The notes beneath the pieces are model-generated. The model did no database searches, was not told the origin of the DNA, and was given only the letters and a program-made list of their open reading frames with translations. From NCBI GenBank assembly GCA_035944135.1, contig DASZBM010000008.1, positions 124,001 to 188,000 of the forward strand: a stretch of 64,000 nucleotides of DNA. Reading direction: 5' to 3'. The position numbers and the translations under genes were made by a program. Positions 8,034-16,403 of the stretch are shown one piece after another. Positions within the stretch are counted from its first letter, which is position 1; every line of letters starts with the position of its first letter. This DNA comes from Acidobacteriaceae bacterium (GTDB lineage Bacteria > Acidobacteriota > Terriglobia > Terriglobales > Acidobacteriaceae).

Positions 8034-9747
8034 GAGCACTTCGCGGCTGCCCATTTCCGCTCACCTTCGCAAAATCAATAAACGCCCTTGCCGGATCCGT
8101 ATGCAGCAGCTTCACGCTCACGCGATCGCCCACATCCAGCCCCTCAAAGTTCTGAATCAAGCGTCCCTCAAACGGCGGATCGATCACCCGCACATACACG
8201 CCCTTGTCGCTCGCGCCCGTGATCACGCCGCGGAAGATCTCTCCGATCCGATGTGCCATCGCGACCGCTGCCACGCGCTTCCGCATGTCGCGTTCAATCT
8301 TCCTCAGCGACTTGTCCGCCTCATTGCAGTGCGTCGCGACCGCTGCCAGCTCCGCATCGCTGTAAGGGGGCGGCGCGCCATCCATCATTGCGTGCAGCAC
8401 CCTCTGCGTCACCATATCCGGGAACCGTCGATTCGGTGCCGTCGAATGCGTATAGTCACGCACTGCCAGGGCGAAGTGCCCGGTCGGGTCATCATCCGGA
8501 CGCATCACCATGTACTCACTCGGCCCCATCAGCTTGATCACCGCCACCGCCAGGTCGGGATAATGATCCGGATCCGTCGCGCGCATATGCGCCAGAAAAT
8601 CATTCAGCGCCTGCGAGTCTGGATTCGCAGGCAGCTCCCACTTATGCTCCGCCGCCACCGCCACAATCCGGTCCCACCGCTTCGGCACGCGCACAACCCT
8701 CTGCAGCCCTGACCGTCCGCCCTTGCGCAGCGCGCGCGCCATCACGCCATTCGCGGCCACCATCAGGTCCTCGATCAAAGACATCGCGCGATTCTGAATC
8801 ACATCACGCACGCTCACCACGTGCCCGTCGGCGGTTACCGGCTCTGCTTCCGCCTTATGAAAGTCGAGCGCGCCATTCTGTATGCGCGCCCGATGCAGCG
8901 CCTGCGTCGCAATATCCTGCATCAGCAACTGGTCCGCCAGCGCTCCAGCCAACTCACGCCCCGCGGCATCATTCACAAACGCCGGCCCATCCACATCCTC
9001 GCTCTGCCGAGCGCTATCCGACCGCAACTGCTCCACATCTTCGCATCGTACGCCCGCCGCGCTCGTCGCGCCCGCATGCTGCTCCAGAAACGGCCCCACC
9101 CGCGAGTACGCAAGCTGCGCGCGATTCCTCACCCACGCCTTCGACACCACCTCATCGCTCATCGCACCGTTATCGCCGACAGTGAAGCTCATCATCACTG
9201 CCATGCGGTCGCCGTTCTCATTCAGGCTCGTCATCCCCGTCGAGAGCTCCAGCGGCAGCATCGGAAAGTTCTTCACCGCGGTATAGATCGTCTGCGTCTG
9301 GGCCTTCGCGTGCTGGTCAATCGGCGTGTCTTTCTCCACCGCCCGCGCCACATCGCCAATCGCCACGTGCACGCGAATTCCGTCCGCGACTTTCTCAGCC
9401 ACCTCAATCTGGTCCAGATCCCGCGACGTGTCGTTATCAATCGACGACCATGCCAGATTCCGCAAATCCGGCACGCCAAACCCAGGCTCCGCCCGCTTAA
9501 ACTCCTTGCGCAGGCTCTCGCGAATCTCGTTCACCTGCTCCGGCACGCCCGGACCAAACTCCGGCTTGAACCCCGCCTCGTGCATCTCATCCAGCGCCGC
9601 CTGCGCCAGATCGAAATGGTCGGGGTCTACATGCTGCTGATGATGCCCGTCTGTATGCTGCCGATGCGCCGAAGCTGGGCCCTGCTCCGCAGCCCCATTT
9701 GGCTCAAACGTTTTTGCGTCACGATGGCGATTATGGTGTCCTGACAT
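8008..9747 (-). CDS. RNB-domain exoribonuclease (RNase II/R family)
   Basis: Predicted 3'-5' exoribonuclease of 579 residues. After a His-rich N-terminus (1-40) the RNB domain begins near residue 95. The metal-site motif reads IDNDTSRDLDQIE: Asp104, Asp110 and Asp112 correspond to Asp201, Asp207 and Asp209 of E. coli RNase II, while the next position is Gln113 where RNase II has Asp210. A C-terminal S1-like RNA-binding domain is seen at about 499-557. There are no clear N-terminal cold-shock domains, so it is shorter than RNase R. The last residues (KADPLRG) are encoded by a dispersed repeat rather than ancestral sequence. Confidence 0.85.
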   Translation of the reverse strand: MSGHHNRHRDAKTFEPNGAAEQGPASAHRQHTDGHHQQHVDPDHFDLAQAALDEMHEAGFKPEFGPGVPEQVNEIRESLRKEFKRAEPGFGVPDLRNLAWSSIDNDTSRDLDQIEVAEKVADGIRVHVAIGDVARAVEKDTPIDQHAKAQTQTIYTAVKNFPMLPLELSTGMTSLNENGDRMAVMMSFTVGDNGAMSDEVVSKAWVRNRAQLAYSRVGPFLEQHAGATSAAGVRCEDVEQLRSDSARQSEDVDGPAFVNDAAGRELAGALADQLLMQDIATQALHRARIQNGALDFHKAEAEPVTADGHVVSVRDVIQNRAMSLIEDLMVAANGVMARALRKGGRSGLQRVVRVPKRWDRIVAVAAEHKWELPANPDSQALNDFLAHMRATDPDHYPDLAVAVIKLMGPSEYMVMRPDDDPTGHFALAVRDYTHSTAPNRRFPDMVTQRVLHAMMDGAPPPYSDAELAAVATHCNEADKSLRKIERDMRKRVAAVAMAHRIGEIFRGVITGASDKGVYVRVIDPPFEGRLIQNFEGLDVGDRVSVKLLHTDPARAFIDFAKVSGNGQPRSAQKADPLRG

Positions 9748-9801
9748 CCAACGCAGCCTACCACGTCCCTAACATCCGGTTCATCCGTCTACCATCTATC
9801 T

Positions 9802-10209
9802 ATGACCCGGCCCTGCTTCCTCGTAATCGACCGCGAACACTCCGGCACCATCTCCACCCGCAAGCTCGTCATCGAGTCCGCAAAATTCAACGTCATCACC
9901 GCCTACAGCGGAGCCGAGGCTCTCGAAACCTTTGAGCGCTTCCCCAACATCGACGGCGTCGTCCTCAATGCCACCATTCACGACGTTCCCTGCGAGCAGG
10001 TTGTCGCTACAATCCTCTCTCGCTCCCCAAAGCTGCCCATCATCGTCGTTCAGGGTCCGTCTTCGGAGCCCTGCCCCGGCGCGTCTCACTTCGTCGATTC
10101 TTTCGACCCCGCCAGTCTCCTCGAACTCCTCCACAAGCTCTTTCCTCGAGCCTCAAGCGCCATCAAGCAGCAGGACGACAGGCTCAAGGCCCAAGAAAAC
10201 TGCAGCTGA
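9802..10209 (+). CDS. Degenerate response-regulator receiver protein
   Basis: A stand-alone receiver-like domain of 135 residues. The acidic pocket survives as Asp10 and Glu12 (VIDRE), but the phosphoacceptor Asp is replaced by Asn56 in GVVLNATIHD, the Thr/Ser switch position is not evident in VVQGP, and the conserved Lys before the Phe-Asp-Pro turn is Ser (VDSFDP). It is therefore unlikely to be phosphorylated in the normal way and may act through protein binding. It diverges from the RNB gene and is followed by a repeat and then sucA. Function unknown. Confidence 0.65.
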   Translation: MTRPCFLVIDREHSGTISTRKLVIESAKFNVITAYSGAEALETFERFPNIDGVVLNATIHDVPCEQVVATILSRSPKLPIIVVQGPSSEPCPGASHFVDSFDPASLLELLHKLFPRASSAIKQQDDRLKAQENCS

Positions 10210-10237
10210 TTCCGCTTGCCTTTTCTTTTGGTACTGC

Positions 10238-10300
10238 CCTTGCTTTTGCTCTTTCTGTCATTCCGCCCCTGAGCTTGTCGAGGGGCAGGAACCTGCTTTT
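10238..10300 (+). repeat. Dispersed GTCAT repeat
   Basis: Contains GTCATTCC followed by GCCCCTGAGC and CGAGGGGC arms and ACCTGCTTTT. Same family as 7988-8033, with the same T/C-rich lead-in. It follows the receiver gene and may act as its transcription end. Confidence 0.6.
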
Positions 10301-10389
10301 CTCCGGCCCACAAAAGCCTCACTCTCATTCCCGAACGTCCCATTCGATTACCGCACGCACCCTCGAACTCATAAGCCGAAAAGGCTAGC

Positions 10390-12981
10390 ATGGGATTAGC
10401 TATGCCTACCAAGTCACCGGCCGCGCCAGAATCCCTCACCAACGGAAAACCCAGCACCGAATCGACCCTCCCGCGCGAAGCCGTCTTCGATATCTTCCGC
10501 CGCTGGGGCTACCTCCAGGCCTCGCTCGACCCGCTCGGCCAGTACCTCCCTCCGGAGCCCTTCCCGACCCCTGCTCCTGACGGTCCCGACGCCCAGGAAG
10601 CGCGCCGCTACTACTGCGGCTCCATCGGCGCCGAGTTCATGCACATCCCCTCGGCCGAGCGCCGCGCCTGGATCCAGGAACGCCTCGAAGACCCCACGCG
10701 CCTCGACGCAGGCCCCGGTCCCGGCATCATCGACCAGAAGCGCATCCTCTCCGATCTCATCCGCGCCGACCTATTCGAGCAGGTCATCCAGCAGCGCTAC
10801 CTCGGCACCAAGCGCTTCTCCCTCGAGGGCCTCACCGTCCTCACCCCGTTTTTAGACCAGCTCTTCACCACCGCCGCCGAAAACGGCGTCAATCGCTCCG
10901 TCTTCGCCATGAGCCACCGCGGTCGCCTCAACGTCATGGTCAACACCGTCGGCCGCAGCGCGAAAGAAATCTTCTCCAAGTTCGAGGACGTCTCGCCCGA
11001 AACCACCATGGGCGGCGGCGACGTCAAGTACCACATGGGCGCCACCGGCGACTTCCTCACCGCCAACGGCAAGACCGTCGCGCTCCACCTCGCCTCCAAC
11101 CCCTCGCACCTCGAAGCCGCCGACCCCGTCATCATGGGCCGCGCCCGCGCCCGTATCGACCGCGCTGAAGCTCGCGGCGACGCCGACGCGACGAAGCAAA
11201 TCCTCCCCATGATCATCCACGGCGACGCTGCCTTCGCCGGACAGGGCATCTGGGCCGAAACCCTCAACCTCGCCACCATCGACGGCTTCTCCGTCGGCGG
11301 CACCATCCAGGTCATCGTTAACAACCTGCTCGGCTTCACCGCCAACCCCGAAGAATCCAACAGCTCGCGCTTCGCCTCCGACCTCGCCAAGCGCCTCCCC
11401 ATCCCCATCTTCCACGTCAACTCCGAGGACCCCGAAGCCGTCGTCCGCATCGCCGCCATCGCCGCCGACTACCGCAACGCCTTCAACTCCGACGTCGTCA
11501 TCGACCTCATCGGTTATCGCCGCCACGGCCACTCCGAGGTCGACGATCCCACCGTCACCCAACCGCGCCGCTACGCCCTCATCAAGGACCACCCGCCCCT
11601 CTTCAAGATCTACGCGCAGAAGCTCAACGCCGACATCACCGCCGAGGTCGCCGCCGTTCAGCAGGAGTTCCTCGAAGCCCAGCGCGCCGCCACCAAGTCC
11701 GACGCCAAAGACGAAAAGGCCGCCAAGAAAGCCGGCGGTTACAGCGCCTTCGTCATGAAGCGTCTGCACTCTCTGCCCGACTACTGGAACAACTACGCCG
11801 GCGGCCCGCTCTCGCCCTCGGACAATCCCGTCACCGGCCTCGATGCCGCCGAAATCTCCGCGCTCACCGACAAGCTCACGCACGCTCCCGAAGGCTTCCA
11901 CGTCCATACCAAGGTCGAAAAACTGCTCGCCCAGCGCATCGAGATGGGAGCCAACAAACGCCCCATCGACTACGGCTTCGCCGAGCTCCTCGCCTACGCC
12001 TCACTCCTCAAGTCCGGCACGCCCGTCCGCCTCTCCGGCCAGGACTCCCAGCGTGGCACCTTCAACCAGCGCCACTCCGTCCTCATCGACACCGAGACGG
12101 AAGTTCGTTGGTCGCCGCTCTCGCACATCAGCCCCAATCAAGCCCGCTGGCAGGTCTACAACTCCATGCTCTCCGAGGCTGCCGTCCTCGGCTACGAATA
12201 CGGCTATGCCCGCGACTACCCCGAAGCCCTCGTCCTCTGGGAAGCCCAGTTCGGCGACTTCGCCAACGGCGCTCAGATCATCATCGACCAGTTCCTCGCC
12301 GCCGGCGAAGCCAAGTGGGGCCTGCTCTCTGGCGTCGTCCTCTTGCTCCCGCACGGCTACGAAGGCCAGGGCCCCGAGCACTCCTCTGCGCGCATCGAGC
12401 GCTACCTCCAGCTCGCCGCGCAGCAGAACATGATGATCACGCAACCCTCCACCGCCGCGCAGTACTTCCACCTCCTGCGCCGACAGGCGATGCGCAAATG
12501 GCGCAAGCCCCTCATCGTCTTCACTCCGAAGTCGATGCTCCGCCACCCCGACGCGATGAGCACCGTCCCCGACTTCGCCGTCGACAAATTCCAGCCCGTC
12601 CTTTCAGACACCTCCGTCACCAACGCGCAGCGCATCCTCGTTTGCTCCGGCAAAATCGGCCACAACCTCCGCGTCGAACGCGCCAAGCGCAAGATCGACG
12701 ACGTCGCGATCCTCTTCGTCGACGAACTCTACCCCTGGCCCGAAGCGAATCTCTCTGCCGCCATCGCGCAGCACCCCAACGCCACTGAAATCGTCTGGGT
12801 GCAGGAGGAGCCGGCCAACATGGGCGCCCTCAACTACGTGATGCCGCGCCTCCGCAAGCTCGCCGGCAACCGCGCCGTCCTCAGCGTCAAGCGCACCGCC
12901 TCTGCCTCGCCCGCCACCGGCAGCCCCAAAGCCCACGAGCTCGAAGAAAAAACCCTCATCGATCTCGCCTTCGGCCTCTAA
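10390..12981 (+). CDS. sucA: 2-oxoglutarate dehydrogenase E1 component
   Basis: Thiamine-diphosphate dependent E1 subunit of the 2-oxoglutarate dehydrogenase complex of the citric acid cycle, 863 residues, a little shorter than E. coli SucA. Visible hallmarks are FAMSHRGRLNV (about 172-182), the cofactor motif beginning GDAAFAGQG at 278-286 and ending at the Asn pair in VNNLLGFT, and RRHGHSEVDDPTVTQP. The C-terminal half carries the transketolase-like central and C-terminal domains (VLWEAQFGDFANGAQ, WVQEEPANMGA). Two in-frame ATGs (10390 and 10402) are possible starts. No E2 or lpd gene follows in this window. Confidence 0.95.
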   Translation: MGLAMPTKSPAAPESLTNGKPSTESTLPREAVFDIFRRWGYLQASLDPLGQYLPPEPFPTPAPDGPDAQEARRYYCGSIGAEFMHIPSAERRAWIQERLEDPTRLDAGPGPGIIDQKRILSDLIRADLFEQVIQQRYLGTKRFSLEGLTVLTPFLDQLFTTAAENGVNRSVFAMSHRGRLNVMVNTVGRSAKEIFSKFEDVSPETTMGGGDVKYHMGATGDFLTANGKTVALHLASNPSHLEAADPVIMGRARARIDRAEARGDADATKQILPMIIHGDAAFAGQGIWAETLNLATIDGFSVGGTIQVIVNNLLGFTANPEESNSSRFASDLAKRLPIPIFHVNSEDPEAVVRIAAIAADYRNAFNSDVVIDLIGYRRHGHSEVDDPTVTQPRRYALIKDHPPLFKIYAQKLNADITAEVAAVQQEFLEAQRAATKSDAKDEKAAKKAGGYSAFVMKRLHSLPDYWNNYAGGPLSPSDNPVTGLDAAEISALTDKLTHAPEGFHVHTKVEKLLAQRIEMGANKRPIDYGFAELLAYASLLKSGTPVRLSGQDSQRGTFNQRHSVLIDTETEVRWSPLSHISPNQARWQVYNSMLSEAAVLGYEYGYARDYPEALVLWEAQFGDFANGAQIIIDQFLAAGEAKWGLLSGVVLLLPHGYEGQGPEHSSARIERYLQLAAQQNMMITQPSTAAQYFHLLRRQAMRKWRKPLIVFTPKSMLRHPDAMSTVPDFAVDKFQPVLSDTSVTNAQRILVCSGKIGHNLRVERAKRKIDDVAILFVDELYPWPEANLSAAIAQHPNATEIVWVQEEPANMGALNYVMPRLRKLAGNRAVLSVKRTASASPATGSPKAHELEEKTLIDLAFGL

Positions 12982-13033
12982 TCGATCTCGTATGGCTCTC
13001 CTGCATCGTCACTCGAGCCACCATTCCTTAACC

Positions 13034-13082
13034 GCCGTCATCCTGAGCCGTAGGCGAAGGATCTCCGTATTTCGGACCACCA
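13034..13082 (+). repeat. Dispersed repeat A, upstream bracket of GIY-YIG gene
   Basis: Core GTCATCCTGAGCCGTAGGCG, then AAGGATCTCCGTATTTCGG. The middle folds as ATCCT-GA-GCC-GTA-GGC-GA-AGGAT, a hairpin with tandem G.A mismatches. It ends seven bases before the GIY-YIG start codon. Confidence 0.75.
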
Positions 13083-13089
13083 CGACACC

Positions 13090-13452
13090 ATGCCCGAATA
13101 CGCCTACGTCTACATCCTCTCGAGCAATGGCAAGCGCCTTTACATCGGAGTAACAAGCAAGCTGGAACAAAGAATCTGGGAACACAAAAACAAGACACAC
13201 CCAGACTCATTCACCGCAAAATACAACATCAACCAGCTCGTCTACTTCGAGCAATTCACCACAATCACCGCCGCAATCGCGCGCGAAAAAGAACTAAAAG
13301 GCTGGCTCCGCTATCGAAAGATCGCCCTCATCGTGAGCAGCAACCCCGACTGGCGCGATCTGAGCGCAGACTGGGGCAAATCCATCCAGCCGTTTCGCGA
13401 AGAAGATCTAAAGCCCCCGAAAACCTTCCCGCCCAAGCAGTCCATCTCTTGA
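13090..13452 (+). CDS. Small GIY-YIG nuclease-domain protein
   Basis: A 120-residue protein of the short, stand-alone GIY-YIG type (UPF0213-like). The signature appears as VYIL (7-10) and LYIG (17-20), followed by the catalytic-type Arg28 in LEQRIWEHK and a Glu in AREKELKGW (about 64-71). The C-terminus (NPDWRDLS) is typical of this branch. The gene is GC-poorer than its flanks. It lies exactly between two direct copies of repeat A: one ends seven bases before the ATG and the next begins one base after the stop. Domain and context suggest nicking DNA, perhaps at the repeat; that is inference. Confidence 0.85.
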   Translation: MPEYAYVYILSSNGKRLYIGVTSKLEQRIWEHKNKTHPDSFTAKYNINQLVYFEQFTTITAAIAREKELKGWLRYRKIALIVSSNPDWRDLSADWGKSIQPFREEDLKPPKTFPPKQSIS

Positions 13453-13453
13453 C

Positions 13454-13502
13454 GCCGTCATCCTGAGCCGCAGGCGAAGGACCTCTGTATTTCGGACCAC
13501 CC
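13454..13502 (+). repeat. Dispersed repeat A, downstream bracket of GIY-YIG gene
   Basis: Same unit as 13034-13082 with CCGCAGG instead of CCGTAGG in the loop; begins one base after the GIY-YIG stop codon. Confidence 0.75.
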
Positions 13503-13666
13503 CGAACGCCGACGTTCACCCGACGCTTTCCCAACCGCCGTTATCCTGAGCCGTAGGCGAAGGATCTCCGTATTTCAGACCACCCCGAACGCCGACGTTC
13601 ACCCGACGCTTTCCCAACCGCCGTCATCCTGAGCCGCAGGCGAAGGACCTCCGTATTTCGGACCAC
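13501..13666 (+). repeat. Two tandem 83-base units containing repeat A
   Basis: Units 13501-13583 and 13584-13666. Each begins CCCGAACGCCGACGTTCACC, then a short linker and a full repeat A. The units differ at only a few positions (GTTATCCT/GTCATCCT, GTAGG/GCAGG, GATCT/GACCT), so the duplication looks recent. Confidence 0.8.
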
Positions 13667-13701
13667 CACCGTCCCAACCCCTGACCATCACTCTCCAAAC
13701 G

Positions 13702-13748
13702 GCCGTCATCCTGAGCCGTAGGCGAAGGACCTCCGTATTTCGGCCCCC
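13702..13748 (+). repeat. Dispersed repeat A
   Basis: GCCGTCATCCTGAGCCGTAG, then GCGAAGGACCTCCGTATTTCGG. Fifth full copy in about 700 bases. Confidence 0.75.
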
Positions 13749-13774
13749 CACGACTGTTCCGTCGCCCGAGCTCT

Positions 13775-13851
13775 TGCTTCTGGTACCCCGAGGCTTCAGC
13801 CTCGGGTCTCCCAGAGCGAAAAAACAAAAACGGGCTTAACCCCCGGGGTAT
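13775..13851 (+). repeat. Dispersed palindromic repeat B
   Basis: Two hairpins: CCCGAGGCTTCAGCCTCGGG and, after an A-rich linker, GGGCTTAACCCCCGGGG. Same design as copies at 40716-40776, 49140-49204, 49361-49430 and 50866-50900. Confidence 0.65.
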
Positions 13852-13889
13852 GCCTTCACTCCAGTTTGAAGAATCCGATCAGAACATCT

Positions 13890-14297
13890 CTACAGCAGGG
13901 AACTCAGCCGCTGAATCCAGCGTGCCGGTGCCGGGTACCTGGTCCCAGTTAGTCCGAACACTATGACGCCGTTCTCCTTCACATAATCCTTGTAGAACAG
14001 GTTCTCAGGCGTCTGAGGACGTCCGTAGTAATACCAAGTCCATCGCACCGCATCCGCACTCTCAATGCGAAATTCAGTCGCATTAATCTCAGTCCCAACA
14101 GGGTTCCACACGGCCAGGACTTCTCCTGAATCGAATCGCAGGCGCAAACAGTCATCCGTTGCATCGCACGAGATCAGTGTGTGGATGTTGTCGTATGGCC
14201 TGCCAAACCATTGCCCCCAGAACCTCAACGTGCCGCTCTTAACTTTCGGTAATGCGTTCGTGATCCCTGCTGCGAGTTCGGAAGGCCTCGACACCAT
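13890..14297 (-). CDS. Hypothetical protein (135 aa)
   Basis: Not assigned to a named family. The 135 residues have ordinary composition with several aromatic motifs (RFWGQWFGRPYDN, WTWYYYGRPQTPENL, FYKDYV) and no signal peptide or membrane helix, so a small soluble protein is likely. Paired phrases such as CLRLRFDSGEVLAVWNP suggest a beta-rich fold like those of many small accessory or immunity-type proteins, but this is only an impression. It stands alone between the repeat field and the GH3 gene, which is on the same strand upstream of it. Confidence 0.55.
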   Translation of the reverse strand: MVSRPSELAAGITNALPKVKSGTLRFWGQWFGRPYDNIHTLISCDATDDCLRLRFDSGEVLAVWNPVGTEINATEFRIESADAVRWTWYYYGRPQTPENLFYKDYVKENGVIVFGLTGTRYPAPARWIQRLSSLL

Positions 14298-14360
14298 CCC
14301 GTGAGAATAGCCGATAGGAATTTCTCTGACGTTTTGCAGTATCAGGATAGAGGTCCGCTG

Positions 14361-16211
14361 TTACCGCACCCCCACCACCATCCCATCCCCCCTCTTCGCC
14401 ACGCCCGGCAACGTCACCGGCAACTTCCCACTAATCGCAATCTCTCCCGTCAGCGCCTTCGCCGCCGCGCGTTCCGACGTCGTCACCCAGCTATACGTGC
14501 ACACATAGCTCTTGATCCCCGGAAAATTCAGAATCGCATACGGACTCCCCAGCGCCACCACAACCGTCTTATCCGCTGCGTTCGACAAAATCCCCCGCAA
14601 AATCCCCGCCGACCCTTCCGCAGCCAACCCACTCGCACTCGTCGCCGCCGCCTCCACCGGCCCGGGCTGCGACACGCTGAACACCGCCGCAATCACTCGC
14701 GTCGCATTCGTCGCCAACTTCGCAATCGCATCTGCCTCAACGTCCGCCGACCGCCGGTCCACATACACCACCCGCGCATTCCGAATGCGCGACCGCAGCT
14801 GCCGCTCGAACGCATGCCCCTCATCGCCATGCGCATCGCTCACAAAAATCACCACAAGCGTCGACCCATCTCCACCAGCCATCGGCACCAAATGATTGTC
14901 GTCACGAACCAGCGTCACCGACTTATCCGCAACCTCCTGCGCCAGCGCATAACTCGCCGGCTTGCCCACATGATTCTGAAGATCATCCAAATCCACCAGG
15001 TGCTTGCCCCGCGTGTTCAACCCGGCCTTCGCCTTCACCAGCAGAATCCGCCGCACACTCGCATCAATCTGCGCGCGCGGAATCTCGCCTGACTTCACCG
15101 CCGCGAGCAGCCCGTTGTACGTTCCCTCCAAATCCGACGGCAGCTCCAGCAAATCCTGCCCGGCCTTCACCGTATCCACCGCCGCCCGCCCCGCTTCCTG
15201 GCTCGGATCGCCCGGGTACAGCTTCGTCAGCCCATGCATCTCCATCGCGTCGGAAACAATCACGCCCTTGAATCCCATCTGCTCGCGCAGCAGCCCCGTC
15301 ACCACCTTGTGCGAGGTCGTCGCAATCTTCGTCGGATCAGGCTCCAGCGCAGGGAACGCCACATGCGCAATCATCACCGCATCCGTCCCGGCATTGATCC
15401 CCGCCTGAAACGGCGGCAGCTCCACCGTCTTCAGCCGCTCCAGCGGCGCATTCACCCGCGCCAGGTTCAGATGCGAATCGACATCCGTGTCTCCATGCCC
15501 GGGAAAGTGCTTCAGCGTTGTCAGCATCCCGCCTTCATGCGAGCCCTTGATATACGCCTGCACAAACTCCGACACCGCCGCCGGATCCTCGCCATATGAC
15601 CGCGTGTTGATGATCGGGTTCTGCGGATTGATCTGCACGTCCGCGATCGGATAAAAATTCCAGTCGATCCCCAGCGCGCGCGACTCCTCCGCCACAATCT
15701 TCGCGAACCGCTCCTCGTACGCCGGATTTCCCGTCGCCCCGAACGCCATCGGCTCCGGCCAATCCTCAACCTGCGTCAGCCGCATCGACGGCCCCCGCTC
15801 AAAGTCCACGGAAAAAATCAGCGGAACCTTTCCGCGCGATTCCTCCTGCAACAGGTTGGTCGTCATCGCAGCCTCATACGGCGGCATGCGCAGCAGCAGC
15901 GGCCCATCCACATTCACCGACAGGTGCACCGCGCCCAGGTGATACTTCCGTATATCCGCAATCAACTGCGTCCACCGCGGGTCCTCCGAGTTATAAAACC
16001 CGAAGATTCCCCGCACCTCGATCATCTGGCCGATCTTCTCTTCCAGCGTCAGGTGCTTCAGCGTTCGATCCGCCCACCGCTCCTGCGCACGCGTCACCGT
16101 GCCGATACTCTGAGGCTCCGCGGTCTGTGCCTTCTTTGAGAAAGCCATGGCAGAAGAGACGCCGGCCACGAACAGGGCGAATGCGGCCAAGCCGCACTTA
16201 ACAGAAGTCAT
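14361..16211 (-). CDS. Exported GH3 glycosidase, beta-N-acetylhexosaminidase-like
   Basis: Glycoside hydrolase family 3 enzyme of 616 residues with a signal peptide (1-23, ending AMA). The N-terminal barrel carries KHFPGHGDTDVDSH (about 226-240), the catalytic-loop motif of NagZ-type hexosaminidases whose His serves in acid/base transfer, and VIVSDAMEMHG (about 316-326) with the nucleophile Asp. A second GH3 C-terminal domain occupies roughly 400-616. Role by family: removal of N-acetylglucosamine-like units from peptidoglycan or chitin fragments, here outside the cytoplasm. The upstream region is filled with partial repeat A copies. Confidence 0.88.
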   Translation of the reverse strand: MTSVKCGLAAFALFVAGVSSAMAFSKKAQTAEPQSIGTVTRAQERWADRTLKHLTLEEKIGQMIEVRGIFGFYNSEDPRWTQLIADIRKYHLGAVHLSVNVDGPLLLRMPPYEAAMTTNLLQEESRGKVPLIFSVDFERGPSMRLTQVEDWPEPMAFGATGNPAYEERFAKIVAEESRALGIDWNFYPIADVQINPQNPIINTRSYGEDPAAVSEFVQAYIKGSHEGGMLTTLKHFPGHGDTDVDSHLNLARVNAPLERLKTVELPPFQAGINAGTDAVMIAHVAFPALEPDPTKIATTSHKVVTGLLREQMGFKGVIVSDAMEMHGLTKLYPGDPSQEAGRAAVDTVKAGQDLLELPSDLEGTYNGLLAAVKSGEIPRAQIDASVRRILLVKAKAGLNTRGKHLVDLDDLQNHVGKPASYALAQEVADKSVTLVRDDNHLVPMAGGDGSTLVVIFVSDAHGDEGHAFERQLRSRIRNARVVYVDRRSADVEADAIAKLATNATRVIAAVFSVSQPGPVEAAATSASGLAAEGSAGILRGILSNAADKTVVVALGSPYAILNFPGIKSYVCTYSWVTTSERAAAKALTGEIAISGKLPVTLPGVAKRGDGMVVGVR

Positions 16212-16250
16212 AAAACCGACTCTATCTCACAAAGCCAAGTCCATCCTTAA

Positions 16251-16370
16251 TGCCGTCATCCTGAGCCGTACCGGGTCCCAACAACCACACCACTCTCCAC
16301 CGCCGTCATCCTGACCCAACTCCTCGGAGGCCGTCATCCTGAGCCGAAGGCGATGGATCTCGGTATTTCG
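16251..16370 (+). repeat. Three partial copies of repeat A
   Basis: Fragments start near 16251, 16301 and 16330. The last, GTCATCCTGAGCCGAAGGCG then ATGGATCTCGGTATTTCG, stops four bases before the left end of the transposon and lacks the usual GACCACC tail. Confidence 0.65.
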
Positions 16371-16374
16371 CTTG

Positions 16375-16398
16375 GGTAAATATCCCCTCAGAACAAGT
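16375..16398 (+). repeat. Left terminal inverted repeat of transposon
   Basis: Twenty-four bases beginning GGTAAATATCCCC and ending ACAAGT; pairs with 18661-18684 with four mismatches. Confidence 0.75.
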
Positions 16399-16403
16399 GA
16401 AGG

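Larger units (their letters stand above)
13453..13889. other. Gene-free repeat field
   Basis: About 440 bases with no convincing gene. It holds four copies of repeat A (starting 13454, 13537, 13620 and 13702), of which the second and third belong to an 83-base tandem unit, and one copy of the GGCTTCAGCC-type repeat B at 13775-13851. Short ORFs here are translations of the repeats. Confidence 0.8.

Noticed and set aside
10852-11907. 351-codon minus-strand ORF opposite sucA
   Set aside because: Val/Gly/Asp-rich antisense shadow of a well-identified enzyme gene.
13501-13748. Possible CRISPR array
   Set aside because: The repeated units include their own near-identical spacers, spacing is irregular, and there are no cas genes.
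13624-13827. Short minus-strand ORFs in the repeat field
   Set aside because: They are translations of repeats A and B.
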